NCBI RefSeq assembly: GCF_004345365.1
Contig: NZ_SLVF01000018.1
Coordinates: 62,001-126,000, forward strand
Length of the DNA: 64,000 bases
DNA from: Kribbella sp. VKM Ac-2568
GTDB lineage: Bacteria; Actinomycetota; Actinomycetes; Propionibacteriales; Kribbellaceae
Direction: 5' to 3'
The position numbers and the translations under genes were made by a program. Position 1 is the stretch's first letter. The number at the start of each line of letters is the position of its first letter. The notes beneath the pieces were generated by a model. That model did not search any database. It had not been told where the DNA came from and worked only from the letters and a program-made list of their open reading frames with translations. Below are positions 54,817 through 63,708 of the stretch, piece after piece.

Positions 54817-55619
54817 CTAGACCGGAGAGGCTGGCGTTGTGGCGTGCCGGTTGGCGACGTACTGGCTGTAGGTGGTTGCTGATGCGCTGGCGTGTTGTTC
54901 GATCGTCTTGGTGGCGTAGCCGAGTGCCTCCGCGATGATCGCAATCGGAGTCAGCTTGGTGAGCTCGTGCAGGGTGCCGAGCCGGGCGGCTTGGGGGCCG
55001 ACGACGAACTGCAACTGCTCACACAGGCTCGAGGCCGGATGTGGCGGCCGGGAGTCAGGCCAGGGAACATCCAGTTCGTGGTCGGGTGGGCTGCAGTGCT
55101 ACTGCTTCTGGTGGTGGCCAGTTGCCGGAACGGCTGATCGAGTGGTTCCGGCAACCCGATGCTGGTTTGGCCGATTCGGACCGTGATGATCTCGTCGGTG
55201 ATCTCTGCGTCATCCCAGGTCAGTTTGCTGATCTTCTCGACCCGTTGGGCGAACACGAGCACGAGGATTGCTGCGGTTCGGTTCCGGGCGGTGAGCTCTG
55301 TGGTGTACACGACTCGCTGGATCGCCTTGTCCTGCGCCTCAGCTGAAAGCCGGGGAGCAGGCCCCACCCGACGGATGGGCACGGTGGTGTTCCACTCGAA
55401 ACAGATCTGTGACGGCACGTCGCCGAAGGTGCGCTCGCAGAACTCGCCCCAGCCATAGCCCTGGTGAGTCAGATAAGCGCAGAACATCGCCACACTGTTG
55501 CTGTAGGCCCTCAAAGTCGTCAGACTGATCGGCTGGTCCCTCGAGCGCAGATCAGCCAGGAAGTCTCCGCGCTGACCTGCACAAACACCGAATCCTTGGC
55601 GCGCCGGGAGTAGCCGCAT
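54817..55619 (-). pseudogene. Tyrosine recombinase/integrase pseudogene with frameshift
   Basis: One frame encodes a SAM-like N-terminal region (LTTLRAYSNSVAMFCAYLTH, FGDVPSQICFEWNT) and part of the catalytic domain with an Arg in FAQRVEKISKLTWDD. Near 55040 the frame changes at a missing base, after which LGTLHELTKLTPIAIIAEALGYATKTIEQHA continues in the other frame. The type is that of actinobacterial tandem site-specific recombinases. It appears nonfunctional. Confidence 0.75.
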
Positions 55620-55772
55620 CTACTGCTACTCCCGTCGTTCGGCCTGTGATAACGGCTGTCACAACAGGGGTGCCGTACTCAGATGCCCCGGGCGGCGGCG
55701 TCCTCAGCAGACAAGCGTCCGAGTTGTCGGCGCAGCCGCTTGATCTGGTAGACCGCCTTCATGGCGCACTGA

Positions 55773-55970
55773 TCGAGTGAGACCGAAGACACGACCGTGG
55801 CCGACCTGGCCGTTGCCGCCGGCTGCGACCAGATCAAAGCTGGATCCGCGTCACGGTCGGACCGTCAGGCGAAATGGCACCGTCTCATCTTGATAGCGGA
55901 GGAGCTGGGCTCCGCGGCCGGTTATGCCGGCCCCTTCGACGGCCTGATTGCACCGACGATGGTACCGTGA
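55773..55970 (+). pseudogene. Enolase C-terminal fragment
   Basis: The frame reads SSETEDTTVADLAVAAGCDQIKAG.SASRSDRQAKWHRLILIAEELGSAAGYAG, the C-terminal loop and helix of enolase (compare SGETEDT...IKTG.PSRSER). A stop codon precedes it; no start is present. Its final codons run into the nadC operator region. Confidence 0.8.
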
Positions 55971-55999
55971 TACGCGGTTATCGCCTGATGATCGAAAAC
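55958..55999. promoter_or_regulatory. NrtR-like box upstream of nadC
   Basis: GATGGTACCGT (55958-55968) is followed by GTTATCG-N9-CGAAAAC (55977-55999). The same block stands upstream of nadA, with the same 7-9-7 architecture. It ends 84 bp before the nadC start. Confidence 0.6.
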
Positions 56000-56083
56000 A
56001 CCTCGAAGACGCATGGTTGCTGATGGCAAAGATGCGGAGGTGCTACACCTGAACACCACGAGCGAGGGCAGGTAGACGAACTC

Positions 56084-56971
56084 ATGCAACTGGCTACCGA
56101 CACGATCCGAGCCGCCGTCCACACCGCACTGTCGGAGGACCACGCAGCAGACGATGTGACCACTCGATGGAGCGTCCCTGAGCAAATGGACGTCGAGGCA
56201 GTGATGATCGCGAAGCAGCCGGGACGAGTAGCGGGCCTACCACTGACAGAAAGCGTGTACGACGCGATCGACCCTTCCGTCGCGGTGCGACCGGCCGTTG
56301 CCGACGGCGACCCGGTTCGCGCCGGGCAGCCGCTCGCGTGGATCAGTGGACCGGCGCGCTCGATCATCACCGGCGAGCGGGCGGCGTTGAACTTCGTCCA
56401 GCGGATGTCGGGCATCGCCACGCTGACCTCCGCGTTCGTGGCCGCCATCGGGCAGCACGAGGTGAAGCTTCTCGACACCCGCAAGACAGCGCCCGGCCTC
56501 CGGGCTCTGGACAAGTACGCGGTGACCTGCGGCGGCGGAACCAACCACAGACTCGACCTCGCCGCAATGGTGCTTCTGAAGGAGAACCACCTGGCTGCCG
56601 CAGGTGGCGTCCGCTCAGCCGTCCGAAGGGTCCGCGACGGCATGGCTGCGACCCGCCGGCACCTGGCCGTCGAGGTCGAAGTCACCACCCTGGCCGAGGC
56701 CTACGAGGCATTGGACTGCCAGGTCGAGTGGATCATGCTCGACAACATGTCCACCGACGTCATCAGGTCAGTGGTCGAGCAGCGTGACGCATCCGGATCC
56801 GGATGCCGGCTCGAGGCCTCCGGCACCATCAGTCTCGAGACTGTCGCCGACATCGCCGCCAGCGGAGTCGACGCCTTGTCCGTCGGCGCGCTGACGCACT
56901 CGGCACCGGCGCTCGACACCAGCCTGCTGATCAGTCCGTTCGAGCCTCAGGAGCAGACTGTGCGGCCGTGA
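56084..56971 (+). CDS. nadC: Nicotinate-nucleotide pyrophosphorylase (quinolinate PRTase)
   Basis: 295 residues. It converts quinolinate and PRPP to nicotinate mononucleotide. Seen: SEDHAADDVTT at the start, GERAALNFVQRMSGIATLT, LDTRKTAPGLR (substrate Arg/Lys), NHRLDLAAMVLLKENH and VEVEVTTL. It is transcribed toward nrtR (convergent, 6 bp), and shares an operator type with nadA, so all NAD genes here should respond to NrtR. Confidence 0.95.
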   Translation: MQLATDTIRAAVHTALSEDHAADDVTTRWSVPEQMDVEAVMIAKQPGRVAGLPLTESVYDAIDPSVAVRPAVADGDPVRAGQPLAWISGPARSIITGERAALNFVQRMSGIATLTSAFVAAIGQHEVKLLDTRKTAPGLRALDKYAVTCGGGTNHRLDLAAMVLLKENHLAAAGGVRSAVRRVRDGMAATRRHLAVEVEVTTLAEAYEALDCQVEWIMLDNMSTDVIRSVVEQRDASGSGCRLEASGTISLETVADIAASGVDALSVGALTHSAPALDTSLLISPFEPQEQTVRP

Positions 56972-56977
56972 GCCGGA

Positions 56978-57682
56978 TCATCGAGGTGGGCGCAGTACGG
57001 CGAACGGGTCGGTCACCGTCAACTCGCGGGCCACGAACTTGTAGACCGCGGCAGGGCGCCCGCCGGACTGTCCGGGCCGGGCGGTCCGCTCGGTCGGGCC
57101 GATGACCTGTCGCCGGGTCAGAACTCGGGTCAGATTGGTCGCGCCGAGCTCATAGCCCAAGGCGGCACTGAACAGGTCGCGTAGCTCGGCGATGGTGAAC
57201 TCAGCCGGAGCCAGAGCGAACCCGATGTTCGTGTACGAGAGCTTCGCCCGTAGCCGCCCCACGGCCGCGTCGATGAAGTAGTGGTGGTCGAACGCCGTAC
57301 GCGGCAACTCGTCCACCCGGTGCCAGGCCGTGTCGGCCGGCAAATTCGGTTGTACGTCGGACGGAACGAGCCCGAGGTACGCGGTCGCGAGGACCCGTGC
57401 CCGCGGATCTCGATCGATCGCACTGTGGGTGGCCAACTGCTCCAGATGGGCGACATCACGCACATCGACCTTCGCCGCGAGATGACCGGTGATCGCCTCC
57501 CTGAGCCGTTCCGTGGGCTGCACGCCACCCCCGGGCAGCGCCCAGCGATACCTGAACGGGCTCTGCCCGCGCCGCCACAGCAGGACGCACAGATTGCCGT
57601 CACGGACGGAAAGCACCACGGCCAGCACCTCGTGCGGATAGCTGGGGATGTTGACCGGATCACTTTTCTTGGCGACGGGCAT
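56978..57682 (-). CDS. nrtR: NrtR transcriptional repressor (Nudix plus winged helix)
   Basis: 234 residues. A catalytically altered Nudix-fold domain is recognisable (ALPGGGVQPTERLREAITGHLA, where the usual REUXEEXGU pattern is not kept), followed by a winged-helix domain with ALGYELGATNLTRVLTRRQVIGPT. NrtR proteins sense ADP-ribose and repress NAD genes. It lies between nadC and nadA, starts 70 bp from nadA, and the operator sits just upstream of its own ATG. Confidence 0.92.
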   Translation of the reverse strand: MPVAKKSDPVNIPSYPHEVLAVVLSVRDGNLCVLLWRRGQSPFRYRWALPGGGVQPTERLREAITGHLAAKVDVRDVAHLEQLATHSAIDRDPRARVLATAYLGLVPSDVQPNLPADTAWHRVDELPRTAFDHHYFIDAAVGRLRAKLSYTNIGFALAPAEFTIAELRDLFSAALGYELGATNLTRVLTRRQVIGPTERTARPGQSGGRPAAVYKFVARELTVTDPFAVLRPPR

Positions 57683-57688
57683 GTCGCC

Positions 57689-57729
57689 GATGGTACCGTC
57701 ACCCTAGTTATCGCCTAACGGGCGAAAAC
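57689..57729. promoter_or_regulatory. NrtR-like box between nrtR and nadA
   Basis: GATGGTACCGT (57689-57699) then GTTATCG-N9-CGAAAAC (57707-57729). It lies 6 bp from the nrtR start and 23 bp before the nadA start, so it could repress both. Confidence 0.65.
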
Positions 57730-57752
57730 CACCCAAGGGAAGGGAACAGGCA

Positions 57753-58733
57753 ATGTCCGTTGCCCAGAGCACTGCGACGACCTGGTCGGGAGAGGTGCGA
57801 CGCCTGGCCCGCGAGCGGGACGCGGTCGTCCTTGCCCACAACTATCAGGACCCCGCGATCCAGGATGTGGCCGATCACGTCGGCGACTCGCTCGAACTGT
57901 CGCGGCTCGCCGCCAGCACCGACGCATCGACCATCGTCTTCTGCGGCGTGCACTTCATGGCCGAGACCGCGAAGCTCCTCAGCCCGAACAAGACCGTGCT
58001 GATCCCCACGGCCCAGGCCGGGTGTTCGCTGGCCGACACGATCGACGCCGATCAGCTGCGGAGCTGGAAGGCCGAGCATCCCGGGGCTGCGGTGGTTGCC
58101 TATGTCAACACGAGCGCCGCGGTCAAGGCGGAAGCCGACGTGTGCTGCACGTCGTCGAATGCTGTGGACGTGGTGGAGTCGATCCCGGCGGACCAGCCGA
58201 TCCTGTTCCTGCCCGACCAGTTCCTCGGCAACCACGTGCGACGGCAGACGGGGCGCGACAACATCCACGTGTGGATGGGTGAATGCCACGTCCACGCCGG
58301 GATCAGTGCGGCCGATCTGCGGGCTCAGGTGGCGGCCGATCCGACGGCGGAGGTTCTGGTGCATCCGGAGTGCGGCTGCGCTTCCTCGGCGATCTGGCTC
58401 GCCGGCGTCGGTGATCTGCCCGCGGACCGGACCCGGATTCTCTCCACCTCCGGGATGCTCGGCGCCGCTCGCGACATGACGGCGAAGACGGCGCTGATCG
58501 CGACGGAGATCGGCATGCTCCATCAGTTGCGCAAGGTCAACCAGCGTACGACTTTCCGGCCGGTGAACCCGAAGGCCTCGTGCCGCTTCATGAAGATGAT
58601 CACGCCCGAACTGCTGCTGCGGTGCCTCCGCGAGGGCCGCGACGAGGTGGAGGTGCCATTCGAGGTGGCCGAGCGTGCCCGGCAGTCGGTTGAGCGGATG
58701 GTTGCCATCGGCAGACCCGGTGGTGCTCGGTGA
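57753..58733 (+). CDS. nadA: Quinolinate synthase
   Basis: 326 residues. It condenses iminoaspartate with dihydroxyacetone phosphate using a [4Fe-4S] cluster. Cluster cysteines are at 91 (QAGCSLAD), 178 (GECHVHAG) and 277 (KASCRFM). Other family motifs (AHNYQDPAIQDVADHVGDSL, NPKASCRFMK) are intact. It overlaps nadB by 4 nt and sits directly downstream of the NrtR-like box. Confidence 0.96.
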   Translation: MSVAQSTATTWSGEVRRLARERDAVVLAHNYQDPAIQDVADHVGDSLELSRLAASTDASTIVFCGVHFMAETAKLLSPNKTVLIPTAQAGCSLADTIDADQLRSWKAEHPGAAVVAYVNTSAAVKAEADVCCTSSNAVDVVESIPADQPILFLPDQFLGNHVRRQTGRDNIHVWMGECHVHAGISAADLRAQVAADPTAEVLVHPECGCASSAIWLAGVGDLPADRTRILSTSGMLGAARDMTAKTALIATEIGMLHQLRKVNQRTTFRPVNPKASCRFMKMITPELLLRCLREGRDEVEVPFEVAERARQSVERMVAIGRPGGAR

Positions 58734-60241
58734 GACGATCCGCCGACATCGTCGTCATCGGCAGCGGTGCGGCCGGCCTGTCGGCCGCGCTGGGCCTCGC
58801 GGCGACCCGGAACATACTCCTTGTCAGTGCCGGTTCCGGGAGTACACCGTGGGCACAGGGCGGGATCGCCGCCGCGTACGGCGACGACGACCCGTTCGAC
58901 CACGCCCACGACACCGAGATCGCCGGCGCAGGATTCTGCGACCCGCGCAATGTCCGCGCACTCGTCGAGGAAGGTCCACAGCGCCTGGCCGAACTGATCG
59001 CCCTGGGCGCTCGTTTCGACCGCGACAGCGACGGTTCACTGTCGAGAACCCTCGAAGGTGGCCACGACCGCCACCGGGTTGTCCATGCCGGCGGCGATGC
59101 CAGCGGCGCCGAAGTTCATCGCGCGCTCCACCAGGCAGTGCAGCTCGCCGGCGTCCGGACGGTGACAGGACGGGCCGTCGGCCTGATCAAGTCGGGCTCC
59201 GGACACATCGCCGGCGTACTCGTCGAGGAGGACGCGGACGTCAGCCAGATCGACGCTCGCGCCGTCGTGCTGGCCACCGGCGGGATCGGCAACGCCTACC
59301 TGGCCAGCACGAATCCGTCGACCGTCCGCGGCGACGGCATCGCCTTGGCGCTGCAGGCCGGGGCGTCGCTGGTCGACATGGAGTTCGTACAGTTCCATCC
59401 GACCGCACTCTTCACCGGCGACAGCACAGGTCAGCTCCCCTTGGTCACCGAGGCCGTCCGCGGTGAAGGCGCCGTACTCCGTGACTTGCGCGGCCGCAGG
59501 ATCATGACCGACGTGCACCCGCGTGCCGACCTCGCTCCGCGGGACATCGTTGCCCGGGCCATCGAGTCGACGATGCGGCGCGACGGGTGCGAGCACGTGT
59601 GGCTGGACGCCCGGTCGATCCCGGAGGACACCATCCGCCGGCGGTTCCCGACCGTCCTGGCGTCCTGCCGGCGAATCGGCGTCGACATGCTGAGCGAGCC
59701 GATCCCGGTAGCCCCGGCCGAACACTTCCTGTGCGGCGGAATCCGGACGAACCGCGACGGCGCAACCGATGTGCCGGGTCTCTACGCCGTCGGCGAGGCC
59801 GCGGGCGGTGGCGTCCACGGAGCCAACAGACTGGCATCCAACAGCCTGCTCGAAGGCCTGGTCTTCGGGCGGCGCGTCGCCACGGCTCTGACCCTCGACC
59901 TGCCCGCGGAGTCGTACGGGCAGCCCAGTTGGCTGACCTTGGGCGAGGACCGCGAACCGGACAGGATCCGGGCGATCCTGACTGAACACGCCGGTATCCG
60001 CCGCGACGGCGCCGGATTGCAGACCGCCCTCGACGAGCTCGAGTCGGCGGGAGACGGCCCCCTGGCGACGGTGGCGCGAACGGTCGTCGCAGCAGCGATC
60101 ACCCGGGAGGACAGCCGCGGGTGTCACTGGCGCTCCGACCACCCCCGTACCGACGAACGGTGGAACCGGCATCTTGTCATCCGTCTCGACGAGGAGGGTC
60201 GCCCAGCTGTGCGTCAGCTTCTTCACTCAGCCGCAACCTGA
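58730..60241 (+). CDS. nadB: L-aspartate oxidase
   Basis: 503 residues. It oxidises L-aspartate to iminoaspartate, FAD-dependent. Seen: VIGSGAAGLSAALG (FAD), a TPWAQGGIAAA substrate loop, GGHDRHRVVHAGGDASG and a C-terminal FCGGIRTN.GATDVPGLYAVGEAAGGG with AN-RLASNSLLEGLVFG. Starts with GTG in a 4-nt overlap with nadA. Beyond its stop the reading frame continues as an MFS remnant, a sign of rearrangement. Confidence 0.95.
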   Translation: MRRSADIVVIGSGAAGLSAALGLAATRNILLVSAGSGSTPWAQGGIAAAYGDDDPFDHAHDTEIAGAGFCDPRNVRALVEEGPQRLAELIALGARFDRDSDGSLSRTLEGGHDRHRVVHAGGDASGAEVHRALHQAVQLAGVRTVTGRAVGLIKSGSGHIAGVLVEEDADVSQIDARAVVLATGGIGNAYLASTNPSTVRGDGIALALQAGASLVDMEFVQFHPTALFTGDSTGQLPLVTEAVRGEGAVLRDLRGRRIMTDVHPRADLAPRDIVARAIESTMRRDGCEHVWLDARSIPEDTIRRRFPTVLASCRRIGVDMLSEPIPVAPAEHFLCGGIRTNRDGATDVPGLYAVGEAAGGGVHGANRLASNSLLEGLVFGRRVATALTLDLPAESYGQPSWLTLGEDREPDRIRAILTEHAGIRRDGAGLQTALDELESAGDGPLATVARTVVAAAITREDSRGCHWRSDHPRTDERWNRHLVIRLDEEGRPAVRQLLHSAAT

Positions 60242-60242
60242 G

Positions 60243-60434
60243 CTCCGCGTCGGGTACTCCCTGGGCAGCGCCATCGGCGGCCTGATCCTCGCCGCGGGCA
60301 CCGGCCCCGGCCACCTCTTCCCCGACGACAGCGCCTACACCACCGCGGCGCTGGTCGGCATCGGCGCCATGGCGATCACGACGCTGACAAGCCTCGCTCT
60401 CGCCCGCCGACGCTCGTCCGAGACCAACCCGTAA
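60243..60434 (+). pseudogene. MFS transporter C-terminal fragment
   Basis: YSLGSAIGGLILAAGTGPGHLFPDDSAY..ALVGIGAMAITTLTSLALARRR resembles the last two helices and tail of an MFS carrier. It has no start of its own and its frame runs back into nadB, so it is a remnant. Confidence 0.55.
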
Positions 60435-60467
60435 GTCAGATGCACTCATCCCAACACTGGAGGTTCC

Positions 60468-60761
60468 ATGCCCAAGGGCTACTGGGTCAGCGTCTACCGC
60501 ACCATTTCAGACCCTGAGAAGCTGGCTGCTTACAACAAGCTGGCCGGTCCGGCCGTGAAGGCCGGGGGCGGGCGGGTCCTCGCCCGTGGCGGTCGGGTCG
60601 TGGCGCATGACGCCGGAATCGCCGAGCGCACCGTCCTGATCGAGTTCGACAACTTCGAGCAGGCCGTCGCGGCGCGCGAGAGTGCGGCCTACCAGGAGGC
60701 GCTGGTCGCCCTCTCCGACGGCGTCGAGCGCGACTTCCGCATCGTCGAAGGCATCGACTGA
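60468..60761 (+). CDS. DUF1330 family protein
   Basis: 97 residues. MPKGYWVSVYRTISDPEKLAAYNKLAGPAVKAGGGRVLARG and the later FDNFEQAVAARESAAYQEAL match the ferredoxin-like DUF1330 dimer fold, common and uncharacterised. It is small, intact and flanked by pseudogene fragments. Confidence 0.85.
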   Translation: MPKGYWVSVYRTISDPEKLAAYNKLAGPAVKAGGGRVLARGGRVVAHDAGIAERTVLIEFDNFEQAVAARESAAYQEALVALSDGVERDFRIVEGID

Positions 60762-60780
60762 CCGAGATCCAGTCGGATCT

Positions 60781-61125
60781 TCACTGAAGATCCACCATCT
60801 TGGTTTTCGCTGGTGCGGCTCCTGGTGTGGCGGGGTTCGTGGGTGCTCGTGCTGGTCGTGGGCGGCTGTCCAGCCCCCGAGCGAGCATCTGCGTACGCCA
60901 GCCGTCGACCATCGCCTCGAAAACCCGATCGTCAGCGCGGAACAGCGTGACGCCAGGGTCGCGCAACAACCGAGGGACGAAGCCCGGAACACCATCCACC
61001 GACCACTCCTGAACGTGGAAGCCTGCATTAAACGCAGGAAACCTACGCCCACCTGGCCACTTGCCCGGAGCAACGACACGCACACCATCCCGCGGCGCGC
61101 CACCGATGTGGGCCCTGACCTGCAA
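60781..61125 (-). pseudogene. Tyrosine recombinase N-terminal fragment
   Basis: Around its middle the frame reads VTLFRADDRVFEAMVDGWRTQMLARGLDSR, the core-binding region of actinobacterial site-specific recombinases. The catalytic domain is absent and the C-terminal 25 residues do not fit. It is a remnant of a second recombinase, upstream of which the 25-bp repeat lies. Confidence 0.6.
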
Positions 61126-61154
61126 CGATGCCGAAATCGCGACCAGACGGGAGT

Positions 61155-61179
61155 CTCTGCATTAGATGCAACTCCCGTG
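61155..61179 (+). repeat. 25-bp repeat, right copy, nested in a hairpin
   Basis: TGCATTAGATGCA lies in a hairpin whose outer arms are ACGGGAGT (61147-61154) and ACTCCCGT (61171-61178). The unit matches the left copy at 54757-54781. Confidence 0.6.
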
Positions 61180-61209
61180 CTTCTCCCGGTGATAACTGCC
61201 CATATCGCA

Positions 61210-61464
61210 GGGAACCGCGCGTCGACCGCCCGAAGCCGGAGGACATCGCGAGTGCCCTGGGTTCTCACGCCGAGGTCGCGTTCGCCTCGACGACCACCGG
61301 AACCACCGGCGTCCTGGCGATCCTCGAACTCGCCGACACCACCGATCTGCACCGGTACCTCACCGACCGCATCAGCGCCCTCCCCGGCGTGCACCGCGTC
61401 CAGTACAGAGATCGTCGCGCGCTGGATCAAGCGAGCCGGCCCGCTGCTCATCCCGCGTCCCTGA
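61210..61464 (+). pseudogene. AsnC/Lrp-family regulator C-terminal fragment
   Basis: ALGSHAEVAFASTTTGTTGVLAILELADTTDLHRYLTDRISALPGVHRVQ is the ligand-binding half of AsnC/Lrp regulators. It then changes frame; the other frame continues TEIVARWIKRAGPLL, its usual C-terminus. The DNA-binding half is missing. Confidence 0.65.
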
Positions 61465-61518
61465 CGCACACGGCACGCTCGTCCAGCGGCGGCGCGGCCT
61501 GGCGGATCCCTGTTCCGC

Positions 61519-61549
61519 TTGCATTCGAGCGCACTCGAATCCATAGCGT
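61519..61549 (+). promoter_or_regulatory. MerR-type promoter and operator
   Basis: TTGCAT (61519-61524) and TAGCGT (61544-61549) are separated by 19 bp, the long spacer of MerR-activated promoters. ATTCGAG-CGCA-CTCGAAT (61523-61540) is a perfect palindrome in the spacer. The start codon of the SDR lies 8 nt after the -10 box. Confidence 0.65.
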
Positions 61550-61556
61550 CAGGGTC

Positions 61557-62429
61557 ATGAACACCACAGGCGAGACAAGGACATGGATCATCACCGGCGC
61601 GAGTTCGGGCCTCGGTCTGGCGCTGGCCGAGGCGGCGCTGCGGGCCGGGGAGCGGGTGGTCGGGACGGCGCGGCAAGTCGGCCGGTTCGATGCCTTAAGA
61701 GCCCGGTACGGGGAACGGCTGCTGGCGGTCGGTCACGACGTCCGGGACACCTCTGCGGCTGCCGAAGTCGTGCAGCGCACGGTGGACGTGTTCGGGCGGG
61801 TCGACGTGCTGGTCAACAACGCCGGCGCCGGGCAGGTTGGGGCTGCCGAGGAGGTGACCGACGGCGAGTTGCGGGACATGCTCGAACAGCACTTGTTCGG
61901 GCCGGCGGCCTACGTGCGGGCGGTTCTGCCGCACATGCGGGAGAGCGGCTCGGGTGCGATCGTGCAGATGAGCAGCCAGGGCGGGCGGATGTCGTTCCCT
62001 GCGGTCGGCAGTTACTCGGCCGGCAAGTTCGCGCTGGAAGGCTGGTCCGAGGCCCTCGCGGGCGAGGTCGCGCCGTTCGGCATCCGGGTGCTGATCGTGG
62101 AACCCAGCCGTTTCCGGACCGAGTTCAACGCGACCGGCGTGCTCCGCGCCGCGGAACAGGACACGGCCTACGACGGGGTGATCGGTGCGGTGCGTGCGAA
62201 CATGGCCGAGGCCGACGGCATTCAGGAAGGCGACCCGGACAGCGCGGCCACCGCGATCCGCGATGTGCTCGAGGCCGCGGACGCGCCACTGCGGTTGCCG
62301 CTCGGGGCCGAAGCGGTCCGCAACCTGGCCCGCGTCTATCAGCGTGCGCTGGACGACGTCCGGAGGTGGGCCGTCGTCAGTGAGTCGGCGGACTTCCCGG
62401 GCATGCCCCCCGCCATGCGTGCGTTCTGA
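61557..62429 (+). CDS. SDR family oxidoreductase, probably under MerR control
   Basis: 290 residues. Motifs ITGASSGLG (11-19), NNAGAG and YSAGK are intact, with a serine in MSSQGG. It is a classical SDR with a C-terminal extension. It precedes a MerR-family gene by 18 nt and has a MerR-type promoter directly upstream. The substrate is unknown; aldehyde or quinone reduction is typical for this arrangement. Confidence 0.88.
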   Translation: MNTTGETRTWIITGASSGLGLALAEAALRAGERVVGTARQVGRFDALRARYGERLLAVGHDVRDTSAAAEVVQRTVDVFGRVDVLVNNAGAGQVGAAEEVTDGELRDMLEQHLFGPAAYVRAVLPHMRESGSGAIVQMSSQGGRMSFPAVGSYSAGKFALEGWSEALAGEVAPFGIRVLIVEPSRFRTEFNATGVLRAAEQDTAYDGVIGAVRANMAEADGIQEGDPDSAATAIRDVLEAADAPLRLPLGAEAVRNLARVYQRALDDVRRWAVVSESADFPGMPPAMRAF

Positions 62430-62447
62430 GCCTCCTACCCTGTAGTC

Positions 62448-62921
62448 ATGGCAACCGACGCGCTGGTCGAACGCATCCTCGCCATTGGCGACGACCCGTC
62501 CACGCCCGTGGTCGATGTGCTGCACGGGTTGGTGGACGACTCCACCATCGAGGCCTCGGCGGCGCCGAAGAGTATCGCCGAGGCCGCCGACCTCGTCGGC
62601 CTGTCCGCGCACACTCTCCGCTACTACGAGCAGCAGGGCCTGGTGCGGCCCGCCCGCAACTCCTCCGGGTACCGCGAGTACTCCGCGTCCGATTTGCGCC
62701 GCCTTGTCTTCCTGATGCGGATGCGGGTGTCCGGCATGACCATGCAGGACCTCAAGCTGTACATCGCGCTCGTCGAGCAAGGCGCGAGCACCATCCCCGA
62801 ACGGAGGCGGATCATGCTCGATCAGCGCGACCGCATCAGGCGGAAACTTCGCGAACTCGCCCTCGCGCTGGAGACCACCGACTACAAGATCAGCGCCTAC
62901 GACGGCCACCCAGAAGGCTGA
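62448..62921 (+). CDS. MerR-family transcriptional regulator
   Basis: 157 residues. A 42-residue N-terminal extension precedes the MerR HTH (SIAEAADLVGLSAHTLRYYEQQGLVRPARNSSGYREYSASDLRRL) and the dimerisation helix. No metal-binding cysteines are present, so it is of the aldehyde/redox-responsive NmlR-like type. It is co-transcribed with the SDR and likely controls the shared promoter at 61519-61549. Confidence 0.9.
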   Translation: MATDALVERILAIGDDPSTPVVDVLHGLVDDSTIEASAAPKSIAEAADLVGLSAHTLRYYEQQGLVRPARNSSGYREYSASDLRRLVFLMRMRVSGMTMQDLKLYIALVEQGASTIPERRRIMLDQRDRIRRKLRELALALETTDYKISAYDGHPEG

Positions 62922-63206
62922 CGACCACCACCCCGGACGGGCTCGAGCAAGGGCGGCGCCGGCGCGACAAGGCCTTGAATGGCGGTGACGATACGCGAGG
63001 CAGCGTCGTAGCCATACCACCGCGCTGTTCCGGGGCTCGGCTCGGAGAGAGCACGACACGGCGGCGACGTTCGACGTCGGGGTGTTGAGAATCGATGGTC
63101 TCGACACCGCTGCCAGGCAGCTCCGGAGACTCGCGACGAAAGGCCCAAGTGCGTCGAGAATCGTGTCGCGGAGACGGAAACGTCCGGAACTGCCCGCCTC
63201 CCCTTC
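62922..63206. other. Intergenic region after the MerR gene
   Basis: About 285 bp with no convincing gene, repeat or structure. It joins intact genes to the mobile-element remnants. Confidence 0.4.
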
Positions 63207-63640
63207 TCAGCTCCGAGGAACTCGCTGGCCTGCGGCCATGGCCCGGCCGGGTCTTTGGTCGCGGTGAGCGTGAGCAGTCGTCGACAACGGTCCTAGCCAT
63301 CGGATCGCAGCCGACCTTCCGGCTGTGTCTCCATCGGTCGCCACGATCACGATGTCGGACGACGCGTTGTGGCTCAGCAAGTTGCTCTGCTCAACCGATA
63401 GTCGGGTGCCGGCAACGGCGACACCCGCCCCATCCTGCACCGGGTAAGACGGCTCAACCGATCAACCGCCAAAGCATCGCTCGGCCCCTGGACCAGCACG
63501 GGAATGCCGCCTCTTGCGAGGAGCTTCTTCTGCTCCCCCAGGCCAACGAGTGTCCTCGACTTCTCGTCGATCGGTGTGATCGCAGTGTTCAAGTACACGA
63601 AGGAATCGACGAGCTTGGCGGCACCCCCCTGGCCCCGTTC
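63207..63640 (-). pseudogene. TOPRIM-domain helicase/primase fragment of a mobile element, frameshifted
   Basis: In one frame GLGEQKKLLARGGIPVLVQGPSDALAVD resembles the TOPRIM entry of plasmid/ICE replication proteins. In another frame DIVIVATDGDTAGRSAAIRW continues the TOPRIM D-x-D motif. The two are separated by a frame change and have no start. The N-terminal portion is missing. Confidence 0.6.
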
Positions 63641-63708
63641 CACCAGGCCGTCGACGGTGGGCTGGTCCATGCTGAGGTTCAACCCGCCCTCGGCCTTGTT
63701 GTGGTAGA

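Noticed and set aside
55681..55765. Minus-strand 27-codon open frame beginning MKAVYQIK
   Set aside because: Too short and unsupported; it may be debris of the same rearranged region.
56013..56074. Small open frame before nadC
   Set aside because: About 20 codons with no ribosome site or family match.
59036..60226. Minus-strand open frame across nadB
   Set aside because: Antisense shadow; nadB motifs are all on the plus strand.
61695..63107. Minus-strand open frame of 470 residues
   Set aside because: Antisense to the SDR and MerR genes; no motif.
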